64,000 bases of DNA. Source: CAVZTX01 sp963778375. Its GTDB lineage: Bacteria > Chloroflexota > Ktedonobacteria > Ktedonobacterales > Ktedonobacteraceae. Shown here in pieces: positions 1 to 8,330 of the stretch; position 1 is the first letter of the stretch, and the number at the start of each line of letters is the position of its first letter. The translations under genes and the position numbers were made by a program. The notes below the pieces were generated by a model. The model made no database searches and was not told the DNA's origin. It saw only the letters and a list, made by a program, of their open reading frames with translations. The stretch is taken from NCBI GenBank assembly GCA_963778375.1, contig CAVZTX010000030.1, positions 62,001-126,000 of the forward strand, in the 5' to 3' direction.

Positions 1-531
1 CAGCAACCCTACAGCGATGCCTACCGATTCGGTCGTATAGTAGTGTTTCACGTGTGTTTCTGCAGATTTTTCTCCTGTTGCGTCTGCGAGAGGGTTAAGG
101 CTCAGTCCATAGTCTTCTTTGAAGACGACAATCAGGTAAGGAGCGATTTCAAGAAACTCCTTATGCCAATCGGTTCCCAGGGATGCCAGAGCGGCTAGCC
201 ATTCTGCGGGGAAGCGGTGTTCGTAATTCTCACGTTCTTCTTTCTCGACGGCTTCACGGATACGCCGCTTCAGATCAGGATTTCTCACAACGACGAAGCG
301 CCATGGTTGTTGATTAGCGCCGGAAGGTGCTGTGGCGGCTGTAGCAATAGCATTCTCGATCAGATCGAAAGGTACAGGATCAGGGGCGAAGGCACGAATA
401 GAGCGACGATGCCGCATGCTAGTAAGGAAGGCTCGCGAACGTTGTAGTGCTTCCTCCGATTCAAGGCGCTTGAATTCTAGTGGCACAAATGGGTAGTTGC
501 TGGTAGCTTCACCGCTGACTGCCTCGCTCAT
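1..531 (-). CDS. nitroreductase family protein (C-terminus runs off the window)
   Basis: The open frame starts at an ATG at 531 and is still open at base 1, so only the first 177 residues are visible. The FMN-binding signature of nitroreductases is present: an RRSIR motif near residues 42-46 and PSGANQQPW near 69-77. These enzymes bind FMN and use NAD(P)H to reduce nitro groups, quinones or flavins, usually as cytoplasmic homodimers. Spacing resembles the iodotyrosine deiodinase/BluB-like branch, but substrate cannot be assigned. It is divergent from the small gene at 636. Confidence 0.9.
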   Translation of the reverse strand, partial: MSEAVSGEATSNYPFVPLEFKRLESEEALQRSRAFLTSMRHRRSIRAFAPDPVPFDLIENAIATAATAPSGANQQPWRFVVVRNPDLKRRIREAVEKEERENYEHRFPAEWLAALASLGTDWHKEFLEIAPYLIVVFKEDYGLSLNPLADATGEKSAETHVKHYYTTESVGIAVGLL

Positions 532-635
532 GAGAAATCTCCTTCGTGTATGCGTAAACTAATTTATGGTAACCCGGGCGTTTAGCAGATAGTATAATAT
601 ATCCGGAGAAAAGGAAACGCAGCCAGGAGGGAAAA

Positions 636-803
636 ATGGCGCATCTGCTAGACCTACTCCTAAACGCCTTTTTTGACTTGCTACCTGCCATTGCGGAGTA
701 CATGGGATTCAAACGAATGCAGCAAGACGTTGAGGATACTATTCTAGTTGCACGAAGTAAGCATGAGCAAAAGGAGAGTATGAAGGGGAAAATTCTTTCA
801 TGA
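636..803 (+). CDS. small hypothetical protein, 55 aa
   Basis: A short frame opens at ATG 636 behind an AGGAGG ribosome-binding site at 625-630 and ends at TGA 801-803. The N-terminal half is hydrophobic and leucine-rich (MAHLLDLLLNAFFDLLPAIA), and the rest is charged (QQDVEDT, KHEQKESMKGK), giving an amphipathic or membrane-associated look. I recognise no family. The strong ribosome-binding site is the main reason to accept it. It lies just upstream of the 5S rRNA promoter. Confidence 0.5.
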   Translation: MAHLLDLLLNAFFDLLPAIAEYMGFKRMQQDVEDTILVARSKHEQKESMKGKILS

Positions 804-839
804 CTTATTACTGGCTCTGAAATTTCGTTGAAAAAGCTA

Positions 840-868
840 TTGACAGGATGTTGGAAGTGTAGTAATAT
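840..868 (+). promoter_or_regulatory. sigma-70-type promoter of the 5S rRNA gene
   Basis: A perfect -35 box TTGACA (840-845) is followed after 17 bp by TAATAT (863-868). Transcription should begin near 875, about 30 bp before the mature 5S RNA. Confidence 0.8.
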
Positions 869-904
869 ACACCATGTTAAAGGAACCGCCTGTATGTGCA
901 GGTG

Positions 905-1022
<118 letters not shown>

Positions 1023-1024
1023 CA

Positions 1025-1047
1025 CCCGCCCACATAGGCGGTTTTTT
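1025..1047 (+). terminator. intrinsic terminator of 5S rRNA
   Basis: CCGCC (1026-1030) and GGCGG (1037-1041) form a stem around a CACATA loop, followed directly by six T residues (1042-1047). Confidence 0.85.
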
Positions 1048-1093
1048 CGTGGCCTGTTGTAGTTGTGGGCCATTGTAGTTTTTAGAGGAAGAT

Positions 1094-1579
1094 ATGTTTA
1101 AGCCGGTTCTAGCGACACTGGGCTATATTTTATCGCCGGAGGGCAGCCAGGTATTAATGATACACCGCAATAAAAGGCCGGACGATTTGCATTTTGGTAA
1201 ATACAATGGCCTGGGTGGACGACTGGAAGTGGATGAAGATATTGTGAGCGGAATGCGCCGCGAAATTCACGAGGAGTCCGGGCTGATAGCGGATCACACC
1301 ATTTTACGCGGCACGATCTCCTGGCCAGGCTTTGGCAAAAATGGCGAGGACTGGTTTGGATTTATCTTCCGCGTTGAAAGCTGGCATGGTGAGATGCAGC
1401 CGGGTAATCATGAAGGCACGCTAGAGTGGGTGCCGCTCAATGCAATCTATACCTTATCGCTTTGGCCCAGCGATCGCCACTTTTTACCAATGGTCTTCGA
1501 TGATGATCCCCGGCTCTTTCACGGCTGTATGCCTTATTCCAATGGCAAGATGGTGAGTTGGAGTTACCAGCGGGTCTAA
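1094..1579 (+). CDS. Nudix hydrolase, MutT/8-oxo-dGTP diphosphatase type
   Basis: 161 residues, the usual size of a single-domain Nudix enzyme. The Nudix box spans about residues 41-64 with GG, E, and the REIHEESGL core; all metal-binding glutamates are present. Such enzymes hydrolyse nucleoside diphosphates linked to another group. The LMIHRNKRPDDLHFGKYNG stretch before the box resembles the MTH1/8-oxo-dGTP sanitising branch, so oxidised purine nucleotides are a likely but unproven substrate. ATG 1094 follows GAGGAAGAT. It ends 4 bp inside the convergent aminotransferase. Confidence 0.9.
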   Translation: MFKPVLATLGYILSPEGSQVLMIHRNKRPDDLHFGKYNGLGGRLEVDEDIVSGMRREIHEESGLIADHTILRGTISWPGFGKNGEDWFGFIFRVESWHGEMQPGNHEGTLEWVPLNAIYTLSLWPSDRHFLPMVFDDDPRLFHGCMPYSNGKMVSWSYQRV

Positions 1580-2733
1580 ATAGTCCGTAATGCTTGCATC
1601 AGTGAATCGATTTCCTCCTCAGTATTGTAAAAACCTGTTGAGATGCGCAATGCCTTGGTGGAAGGAATGTTACGAATATAGATATTGTGGTTGTCTCGCA
1701 ACGTATTCACAACCTCAGTCACATCGCGGCCTTCAAGGGTGAACGAGACTAAACCACTTGCTCCGGGTTCTGGTGTGAGCATAGTGATACCGGGAAGTCT
1801 TTGAAGTGCATTATAGGCGTAGGTGCTGAGCGAGGAAATGCGCTCAAACAGCCACTCGTGGCTAACCGTCTCCTCCAGCCACTTTAGTACGGTCGATTGA
1901 CCCAATAAGGCAGCCGTTTGTCGACCGCCTGCCTCAAAACGTTGGGCATGCTTGTGCAGCTCCCATTCCACGTCTTCCTCATGTTTGATGGAAAAGTAGC
2001 CAACATACGTTGGCATAACGTAGTCGAGTGCCTCACGGCGGACGTAAAGCGCGCCTGTACCATCTGGCCCACAAAGCCACTTCTGCATAGGAATGGCGTA
2101 GAAATCAACCCCAAGCGCTTTGACATCAATAGGTATTGCTCCTGCGGACTGTGCACCATCAATCAACACAGGTATACCCAGCTCTCGCCCCATACGCGCT
2201 ACTTCACGAATATTCAGTACCGCTCCTGTCGACCAGGTGACATGCGAAAGCGAAATTAAGCGCGTGCGAGGGGTTACCAGGTCTGCAATTGCTTGCAGTA
2301 CGGGACGGTCGGCCACAGGCCCAAGATCGGCCTTATGAATGATAATGCCGTAACGGTCACGAATCTGGTAGAGCGGTGCTAGCAAGCTAATATGCTCGTG
2401 ATTAGTGGTGATAACCTCGTCACCCTCTTGCCAGTGAATGCCATAGCTGATGATATTTAAGCCTTCGCCTGTATTATCTGTCAGGGCAATTTCCTGCTGG
2501 TCAGCATGTAACAGGTGCGCAACTCTCTTACGTGCCTCTTCATAGATGGCTGTCATGGATTCAAATGCTGCTGTACCCAAGCGACCTTTTTTTAGTTGAT
2601 CCTGTAAATATTGCTGCATAGACTCTATAGCGCAGGTTGGCAAGGGGCCAAAGGTACCCGTGTTGAGATAAATACAAGAAGTGGTGGTTGGCATTTCCTG
2701 GCGTACACTTTGCAGCGTGGTGAGGTCTGGCAA
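1576..2733 (-). CDS. class V aminotransferase / cysteine-desulfurase-like PLP enzyme
   Basis: 385 residues covering a complete fold-type I PLP enzyme. The cofactor-binding aspartate lies in IDGAQSAG (about 191-198) and the Schiff-base lysine is K218 in IPMQKWLCGPDG. This branch includes isopenicillin-N epimerase-like and SufS-like proteins. No obvious mobile catalytic-cysteine loop of a true desulfurase stands out, so the reaction is unassigned. Translation probably starts at TTG 2733, eight bases behind AAGGAG. It converges on the Nudix gene with a 4-bp overlap. Confidence 0.88.
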   Translation of the reverse strand: MPDLTTLQSVRQEMPTTTSCIYLNTGTFGPLPTCAIESMQQYLQDQLKKGRLGTAAFESMTAIYEEARKRVAHLLHADQQEIALTDNTGEGLNIISYGIHWQEGDEVITTNHEHISLLAPLYQIRDRYGIIIHKADLGPVADRPVLQAIADLVTPRTRLISLSHVTWSTGAVLNIREVARMGRELGIPVLIDGAQSAGAIPIDVKALGVDFYAIPMQKWLCGPDGTGALYVRREALDYVMPTYVGYFSIKHEEDVEWELHKHAQRFEAGGRQTAALLGQSTVLKWLEETVSHEWLFERISSLSTYAYNALQRLPGITMLTPEPGASGLVSFTLEGRDVTEVVNTLRDNHNIYIRNIPSTKALRISTGFYNTEEEIDSLMQALRTI

Positions 2734-3037
2734 GGTAGGGCTCCTTCATTGAGATGATAGTTTGGGTCTTTAAAAACGGGATGTACTTGAAGTATATCTT
2801 ACGGAGCGGTCGATTTGCCAGCAGAACAGATCATCATGTCTATCACTCACATCCACGTAATTGATTCTACCTACCTATCCCCAACGGTCTTCTTTTTTAA
2901 GCCTTTCAGCCCCTTGAAGATAAGTACTCACAATATGTAATTCTACAGATGTGCTGCCAGCCTTACGCAGGTAAACTTATATCCAGGAAGACATTTGTAT
3001 GGCTGAATCAAAAACGGGCGACAAAGGAGCAAGAAAC
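2734..3037. other. intergenic region, no gene seen
   Basis: About 300 bp between divergent genes. It must hold the promoters for both neighbours, but I see no convincing promoter pair, repeat or structured RNA. Confidence 0.4.
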
Positions 3038-3277
3038 ATGTTGCACAACTACTATCACACTCAAAAAATGGCTGAGACCCATCGTTATGGTCTTATGCGC
3101 GAGGCGGAACAGCAGCGATTGCTGACAGAGCTGCCACACCAGCAGAACTTTATAGCTGCTAAACTTGGTACATTCTTCAGTATGCTTGGCGCGAGCTTGA
3201 AGCAGTTTGGACGAACAGCGACGCAGAAGCCTGCTCCAACAACGGCACCCTTGTCTCTAGGATCACCGCGCCATTAA
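3038..3277 (+). CDS. small hypothetical protein, 79 aa
   Basis: The preferred start is ATG 3038 behind AAGGAG; an upstream in-frame ATG at 2999 has no ribosome-binding site. The sequence MLHNYYHTQKMAETHRYGLM continues into a charged helix (REAEQQRLLTEL) and a low-complexity threonine/proline tail. No known domain is recognised. It has the composition of a short helical cytoplasmic protein. Confidence 0.55.
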   Translation: MLHNYYHTQKMAETHRYGLMREAEQQRLLTELPHQQNFIAAKLGTFFSMLGASLKQFGRTATQKPAPTTAPLSLGSPRH

Positions 3278-3375
3278 GAGAACGATGGTGAGTTCGAATC
3301 GTTGCATAGCAGAATGATCGGGCGTATGATAAGGGTGTACATCAACATTTAATGAGGAGATGATAGAACTGCATC

Positions 3376-3912
3376 ATGCGCATACGTAACTACCGACAGG
3401 GCGATATTCCGACCCTGGTGCACATACAACAACTTGCGGCGGAAGCTGATAGTGTGATGGCAATAAGTGAAATCGACTTCGAGCAATGGTTTGCCCAACC
3501 TGAATTGAATCCGGAATCGAATGTCTTTGTGATCACCGATGATGACGACGAGTTAAATGAATGGGGGCAGGGAGGCACACTAGACGGACTGGAGGGTGAA
3601 GCTGTTGGTTATAGCGTTCTTCAATTGCGCAGAAGCCAGCATGCCTACCATTTTCTTTGTGAGGGTGCAGTGCTGCCGCAGCATCGACGCCGTGAAGCAG
3701 GCGAAGCCTTATTGATCTGTGCGCTTAATCATGCCCGTATACGTGCCAGTGAGTTTGAGTTCGAGGCGGAGCAGGAAGGTTATCCCATCTACTTTGAGGC
3801 TCTACTTCCTGTACGTGATCCAGGATCAGACGGACTGGCCGTAAAGCGCGGTATGAAGCCAAACGATGAAGCGACGTTGGAGGGAATGAGATTATACCGC
3901 TACCAATTGTAG
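3376..3912 (+). CDS. GNAT family N-acetyltransferase
   Basis: 178 residues starting MRIRNYRQGDIPTLVHIQQL, the standard GNAT beginning (beta-1 then helix 1). The acetyl-CoA-binding region is around residues 95-120 (GAVLPQHRRREAGEALL), a variant of the Q/RxxGxG/A loop. The substrate is unknown. GGAG lies somewhat far upstream of the ATG, so the start is moderately certain. The gene ends at a strong hairpin shared with the convergent HTH gene. Confidence 0.82.
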   Translation: MRIRNYRQGDIPTLVHIQQLAAEADSVMAISEIDFEQWFAQPELNPESNVFVITDDDDELNEWGQGGTLDGLEGEAVGYSVLQLRRSQHAYHFLCEGAVLPQHRRREAGEALLICALNHARIRASEFEFEAEQEGYPIYFEALLPVRDPGSDGLAVKRGMKPNDEATLEGMRLYRYQL

Positions 3913-3921
3913 CATTAAACG

Positions 3922-3962
3922 TTCCTCCTCAGCCGATACAGGGTTTGGCGGATGAGGAGGAA
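3922..3962. terminator. bidirectional hairpin terminator between convergent genes
   Basis: TTCCTCCTCA (3922-3931) pairs perfectly with TGAGGAGGAA (3953-3962), with an internal GCC/GGC. It lies between the ends of the GNAT and HTH genes; the T-tract is weak on both sides. Confidence 0.6.
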
Positions 3963-3978
3963 ATTATCTCCTGGCAAG

Positions 3979-4341
3979 TTACTTGTTGTTGTCAAGAGGT
4001 TGCTGAGGAGAGAGTAATGCCTCTAGTGTAGCGCGTCGAATACGGTAAGCCTGGCGTGCTCCCCGGTGAGGCAGCGTAATTGCCTCCAGAACACCATTTT
4101 TGATCCAGCGCCGTACCGTGGTGTCATCCACGCGCAATTGTTTGGCAACTTCGCGGACTGTGAGTAAATCCGCCTCATCATGTACCACGTGGCCCTCTTT
4201 CTGGTCGTGTGCTACGATGACGGCCAGCCCAAATAAAGCTTGTGTTTGAAGAGCTGGAGACAAATCGTCTATTTGACTATAACGACGTATGTTAGGTGTT
4301 TTAGTAACTTTGTTCTGTAATGTCGTTATAGTCGTTTCCAC
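3979..4341 (-). CDS. excisionase/MerR-type helix-turn-helix DNA-binding protein
   Basis: The C-terminal half is a clear helix-turn-helix of the excisionase/MerR N-terminal type: LLTVREVAKQLRVDDTTVRR, then WIKNG and a basic wing (PHRGARQAYRIRR). The longest frame starts at GTG 4341 (120 aa) with no ribosome-binding site. A GTG at 4188, behind AAAGAGG, would give a 69-aa protein of typical excisionase size. A 12-bp inverted repeat at 4275-4333 lies inside the longer frame and would instead be promoter DNA if the short start is used. Targets are unknown. Confidence 0.78.
   Translation of the reverse strand: METTITTLQNKVTKTPNIRRYSQIDDLSPALQTQALFGLAVIVAHDQKEGHVVHDEADLLTVREVAKQLRVDDTTVRRWIKNGVLEAITLPHRGARQAYRIRRATLEALLSPQQPLDNNK
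4275..4333. promoter_or_regulatory. 12-bp perfect inverted repeat near the HTH gene start (possible operator)
   Basis: GACTATAACGAC (4275-4286) is exactly inverted as GTCGTTATAGTC (4322-4333) with a 35-bp spacer. Its placement at the 5' end of a DNA-binding protein gene suggests autoregulation. This is inference. Confidence 0.4.
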
Positions 4342-4420
4342 TGCAAATGCAAATGAAGCTTGTAACTCAGCTTATGCCTGTTAAAAGCAGAAGATGTTGA
4401 AGATACAACTGTTGCGCTTA

Positions 4421-5416
4421 TTAACCGCCAATCATAGACATGCTACGATTTGCCCGTTTAAAGCGCTTATCACCGATGTAGTGTTTGAGTTCTTTCTTCC
4501 AAACGGCCTGACGGATTGTTTTTTCGAGAACATCGTCGGAGGCGCCTGAGCGGATAACGGCACGGAGATCGGTCTCCTCAGTGGCAAAAAGGCAGGTACG
4601 CAGTTGACCGTCAGCGGTCAGGCGAATGCGATCACAGGTGGAACAAAAGGGCTCGCTGACAGGGTTGATGAATCCGATCTCGCCAATGCCATCGCTGAAG
4701 GTGTAGCGACGTGCCGTTTCAGAAGGATCGCCAGTTGTAATGGGTACGAGAGGACCATACTCGGCTTCGATGATGGCCTTCAACTCAGCGCCCGTCAAAA
4801 TGTCTTCCTTGCGCCACATCTGGTCGGCGTCGAGCGGCATAAATTCGATCCAGCGCATGACGTAGGCTTTGCGGCGAGCCAGACGTACAAAATCGAGAGT
4901 TTCTTCCTCACTATAGTCACGTATAGCAACGGCGTTGATCTTGATAGGGTGAATGGATGGATACTTCTCTAACTCTTCCAGGCCTTCCAAGACACGGGAA
5001 AGTTGATCTCGCCGCGTGAGTTGCGCAAATTTTTCGCGCATAAGCGAGTCCATACTGACGTTAATGCGGGTTAGGCCTGCTTCAGCGAGCGCCTTCGCCT
5101 GTTGCTTTAGTAAAATGCCGTTGGTTGTCAGACTCAAACTGTGTAAACCCTCGATCTGGCGGAGCTGGCGCACAAACTCGGGTACATCTCGTCGCACAAG
5201 CGGCTCACCACCGGTCAGACGAATTTGCTCTATACCGATACTCACCGCAACTCTGGCAATGCGCTCAAGCTCCTCGTATGAAAGAATTTCAGCTTTTTTG
5301 AGCCAGGGCAGGCCTTCCGCAGGCATGCAATATGTGCAGCGAAAGTTACATTTATCGGTAATAGAGATGCGCATGCTTTTGATGCGCCGTCCATAGCTAT
5401 CGACGAGTTTGTCCAT
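4421..5416 (-). CDS. moaA: GTP 3',8-cyclase MoaA (molybdenum cofactor biosynthesis)
   Basis: MoaA is a radical-SAM enzyme that converts GTP to 3',8-cyclo-GTP, the first step of molybdopterin synthesis. The radical-SAM CX3CX2C cluster is at C23, C27 and C30 (CNFRCTYC). The second 4Fe-4S cluster motif FCSTCDRIRLTADGQLRTC is in the C-terminal third, and the protein ends in the family-typical GG. ATG 5416 is chosen because GGAG lies 8-10 bases upstream and it gives 331 aa. A TTG at 5452 would add 12 residues. No other moa gene is adjacent. Confidence 0.95.
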   Translation of the reverse strand: MDKLVDSYGRRIKSMRISITDKCNFRCTYCMPAEGLPWLKKAEILSYEELERIARVAVSIGIEQIRLTGGEPLVRRDVPEFVRQLRQIEGLHSLSLTTNGILLKQQAKALAEAGLTRINVSMDSLMREKFAQLTRRDQLSRVLEGLEELEKYPSIHPIKINAVAIRDYSEEETLDFVRLARRKAYVMRWIEFMPLDADQMWRKEDILTGAELKAIIEAEYGPLVPITTGDPSETARRYTFSDGIGEIGFINPVSEPFCSTCDRIRLTADGQLRTCLFATEETDLRAVIRSGASDDVLEKTIRQAVWKKELKHYIGDKRFKRANRSMSMIGG

Positions 5417-5696
5417 GAGTTTGTCTCCAGTAGATGCTTCTGATTCGGTCAATTGTGCTTATCTAATAACTATATCACATTTCTGGCGAACATGTCGGAT
5501 GAAAGCAAAACCTCTTCATTCCGCTTTAATAGCCATGATACGGTCTTCCAATCCTGATTAGTAACTATTCGGGAGTTCTTACAGTCTGGAACAGAGAAGT
5601 TGACAGCCAGTGGAGGGCAATGAGGAGCGATATTTGCTCTTCTGCTTTCAGTATACAGTGAAGCAAGCAAGCTGTCAAAGGTGTGAGGATTTCCTA

Positions 5697-5744
5697 AAAA
5701 AGAAGGCAAGCGACACAATAGGTATTGCGTCACTTGCCTTCTTT
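5697..5744 (-). terminator. intrinsic terminator of glnA
   Basis: Read on the minus strand, a near-perfect stem (AAGAAGGCAAG pairing with CTTGCCTTCTT, extended by GCGTCA/TGTCGC-like pairs) is followed by a run of T residues. It begins a dozen bases after the glnA stop codon. Confidence 0.85.
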
Positions 5745-5756
5745 GATCTCTGAAGT

Positions 5757-7187
5757 TTATGCGTCGTAGTACAGTGCAAACTCAATTGGTGTGGGGCGTA
5801 GGCGGACCTCGTCAATCTGAGCGCGTTTCAACTCGACAAAATGCTCGAGCAGGTCTGTTGTGAAGACATCGCCTTCTAGGAGGAAGGAATAGTCGTCTTC
5901 GAGGGCGTCCAGTGCCTCGTTCAAGGAACCGGGAACGGAGCGAATCTCACGCAGTTCTTCTTTTGACATATGGTACAAGTCGCGATCCACAGGACCGTAG
6001 CCATGCTCACTTGGCTCAAGCTTGCGACGTATGCCATCGAGACCGGCCATCAGCAGGGCGGAGAATGCCAGGTAGGGGTTCGCGGTTGGGTCGGGAGGAC
6101 GGAACTCAATACGCTTGGCTGATGGGCAGTCGGTCAGCGGAATACGCACGGCGGCGCTGCGATTGCCCTTCGAGAAGACGAGATTGACAGGAGCTTCAAA
6201 GCCAGGCACAAGGCGTTTGTAGCTGTTGGTAGTGGAAGCGACGATACCCAGAAGGGCTGGCGCATGTGTCAGCAGACCACCGATATAGTAACGGGCCAAC
6301 TGTGAAATGCCTGCATAGCCCTCACCATCGTAGAACAGAGGCTTCTCGCCTTTCCATAGGCTTTGATGCACATGCATGCCGGAGCCATTATCTCCATAAA
6401 TGGGCTTGGGCATAAATGTGACCGTCTTGCCGTGTTTGCGGGCTGTGTTCTTCACAACATATTTGTAGAGCATCATGTTATCGGCAGTTTTCAGTAGGGT
6501 GTTGAAACGGATATCGATTTCCGCCTGTCCTGGGCCGCCGACTTCGTGGTGCTGCGCCTCTACCGGAACGCCCAGGTCTTCAAGGAGCAGTGCCATCTCA
6601 CTGCGAACATCCTGGAGGGTATCGTTGGGAGCAACCGGGAAGTATCCTTCTTTTGTGCGCATGCGGTGTCCCAGGTTAGCTGTCCCGTTACGGGAAGTAT
6701 TCCAGTGAGCTTCATCCGAATCGATCTCCGCAAACTGGGTATTATCGGTGGAGTTATAGCGTACATTGTCGAAGATAAAGAATTCTGCTTCGGGACCGAA
6801 GTAACTTACATCAGCTACTCCACTGGAGCGTAGATACGCCTCTGCTTTACTCGCAATATAGCGTGGGTCGCGAGAGTACGGCTTCTTGCGTCCGGCTGGT
6901 CCTGGATGAGCTACATTACAAACCAGGCTCAGGGTTGGAATAGAGGTAAAAGGATCCATGATGGCGGTCTCAGGATCGGGAATGATCAGCATATCACTCT
7001 CGTTGATGGTCTGGAAACCACGTATGCTGGAGCCATCAAATGCTTTCCCTTCTACGAAAGTATCTTCTTCCAGTTCGCGCAGAGGGACACTGAAATGCTG
7101 CCAGGTGCCGGGCAAATCTACAAATTTGAAGTCAACCATTCTCGCGCCGTGCTCTTTAGCGAATTGCAGTACCTCTTCGGGTGTCAT
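5757..7187 (-). CDS. glnA: type I glutamine synthetase
   Basis: 476 residues, the expected length for bacterial GSI, which makes glutamine from glutamate, ammonia and ATP. Visible signatures are the FDGSSIRGF N-terminal motif, the ATP-binding KPIYGDNGSGMHVHQS segment, the NRSAAVRIP glutamate-flap region and FRPPDPTANPYLAFSA. The regulatory tyrosine region is conserved as DRDLYHMSKEEL, so control by adenylylation is possible, though no glnE is in the window. The gene stands alone with its own terminator; a perfect dyad lies about 200 bp upstream. Confidence 0.97.
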   Translation of the reverse strand: MTPEEVLQFAKEHGARMVDFKFVDLPGTWQHFSVPLRELEEDTFVEGKAFDGSSIRGFQTINESDMLIIPDPETAIMDPFTSIPTLSLVCNVAHPGPAGRKKPYSRDPRYIASKAEAYLRSSGVADVSYFGPEAEFFIFDNVRYNSTDNTQFAEIDSDEAHWNTSRNGTANLGHRMRTKEGYFPVAPNDTLQDVRSEMALLLEDLGVPVEAQHHEVGGPGQAEIDIRFNTLLKTADNMMLYKYVVKNTARKHGKTVTFMPKPIYGDNGSGMHVHQSLWKGEKPLFYDGEGYAGISQLARYYIGGLLTHAPALLGIVASTTNSYKRLVPGFEAPVNLVFSKGNRSAAVRIPLTDCPSAKRIEFRPPDPTANPYLAFSALLMAGLDGIRRKLEPSEHGYGPVDRDLYHMSKEELREIRSVPGSLNEALDALEDDYSFLLEGDVFTTDLLEHFVELKRAQIDEVRLRPTPIEFALYYDA

Positions 7188-7388
7188 ATTTCTACTCTCC
7201 TTTTTACGTGTATACCATCATCATTGCTGGAGTGAAGAGCTTACTTTGCTCAAATCAGTGTATTTAGTCAGTTTATCCAGGAGATGGGCTATTGTACTCA
7301 ACAATACGCCACCTCACGAACTCTTTCATAGCATACGCTACTTGAGTGGGAGTTACTACAGATAGTTTGCCTGAAAAATGTAATATGG

Positions 7389-7411
7389 ATTTTGTGCAAT
7401 CTGCACAAAAT
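7389..7411. promoter_or_regulatory. perfect 10-bp inverted repeat between glnA and a divergent gene
   Basis: ATTTTGTGCA (7389-7398) is perfectly inverted as TGCACAAAAT (7402-7411) around a 3-bp spacer. It lies about 200 bp from the starts of both divergent genes and has the size and symmetry of a dimeric regulator site (CRP/FNR-like half-site TTGTG/CACAA). The rest of 7188-7600 shows nothing else I can name. Confidence 0.5.
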
Positions 7412-7600
7412 GATGCGCTGAATGAACTTTTTGTTAGCTTTACTGCTTACGATGGTAAAGTTGACAGAGGATATAAATTGGGAGAGCCGCCGTAAGAGTC
7501 ATGAGGGCTTGAGAATGAACTCCTGCCGGAATAGCGTAGTACCTTGCGTCTCTATCTTCAAGAGGGTAATATTGTCTCAAGAACCCTTGAGGAGAATATA

Positions 7601-8260
7601 ATGGATTTGCCGCAACTACCTGGCCCTTCGGCGTCGCAATTGCAACTGCCTCCACCCAGATCACGTTTCGTTAAAATTCTCGCCAGAGTACGTGAGTGGC
7701 TGCGTACTCGCAACGCCCGTATAGTTGTTCCCTCGGCTGCGTTGTTACTTGGTATATTGCTCGGAGTGCTGGGAATTTTACTTTATGCGCTGGCGATTTC
7801 GGGTAATCGACCACCTATTGTTACTTCACCATCCCCTACTACAGGTAGCATTATTGTGCAGACCGACACAGCATACCTTACCGAGCTGGTCAGGCAAAAC
7901 TTGAGTACTTCGGGTATGCCAGGCACTATCAGCGATGTAAATGTCACACTGGATTATGGTGCGCAGATGACGATTACCGCAAATGATCGATTGAGCCTGC
8001 TTGGTATTGAGGTAACCCGACCGTTCACTCTCGTGTTGCAGCCTTACATAAGTGCTTGTTATCTCCAGATGCACGTGATCCGTGCGGATGTGAGTGATAT
8101 CCCGGTGACAGGCCTTGCTCAAATGTTTGAAAGTTCAATCAATGCGCAATTGCGAGGTGCTACAACTTTGCCACCGGGATTCATCTACTGTGCAACAGGA
8201 GTACGTACCGAACCCAATAGTATGTTTATCACGTATTCGGCAACTCCTAATGGGAGCTAG
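7601..8260 (+). CDS. membrane-anchored extracytoplasmic protein, possibly LmeA/DUF2993-like
   Basis: 219 residues from ATG 7601, preceded by GAGGAG. A proline-rich cytoplasmic N-terminus with basic residues (about 20-40) is followed by one transmembrane helix at about 41-67, then a roughly 150-residue outer domain rich in beta-strand patterns (ISDVNVTLDYGAQMTITAND). This resembles the LmeA/DUF2993 lipid-binding fold found in cell-envelope proteins, but the similarity is judged by eye. It converges on the secreted repeat protein across a strong hairpin. Confidence 0.7.
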   Translation: MDLPQLPGPSASQLQLPPPRSRFVKILARVREWLRTRNARIVVPSAALLLGILLGVLGILLYALAISGNRPPIVTSPSPTTGSIIVQTDTAYLTELVRQNLSTSGMPGTISDVNVTLDYGAQMTITANDRLSLLGIEVTRPFTLVLQPYISACYLQMHVIRADVSDIPVTGLAQMFESSINAQLRGATTLPPGFIYCATGVRTEPNSMFITYSATPNGS

Positions 8261-8266
8261 TAAAGA

Positions 8267-8302
8267 TGCCTACGGGACACAATCAATCGTGTTCCATAGG
8301 CA
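8267..8302. terminator. hairpin between convergent genes
   Basis: TGCCTACGGGACAC (8267-8280) pairs with GTGTTCCATAGGCA (8289-8302) with one mismatch and one G-T pair. It sits between two convergent stop codons and probably ends transcription in both directions; the T-tract is weak. Confidence 0.55.
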
Positions 8303-8330
8303 CAATTATCTGACAGTGACTATGAACGGT

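Noticed and set aside
3280..3330. GAGTTCGAATCG as a tRNA T-loop
   Set aside because: No acceptor, D or anticodon stem can be folded around it.
5470..5733. 87-codon minus-strand frame downstream of glnA
   Set aside because: It starts inside the glnA terminator hairpin, has no ribosome-binding site and no protein-like pattern.
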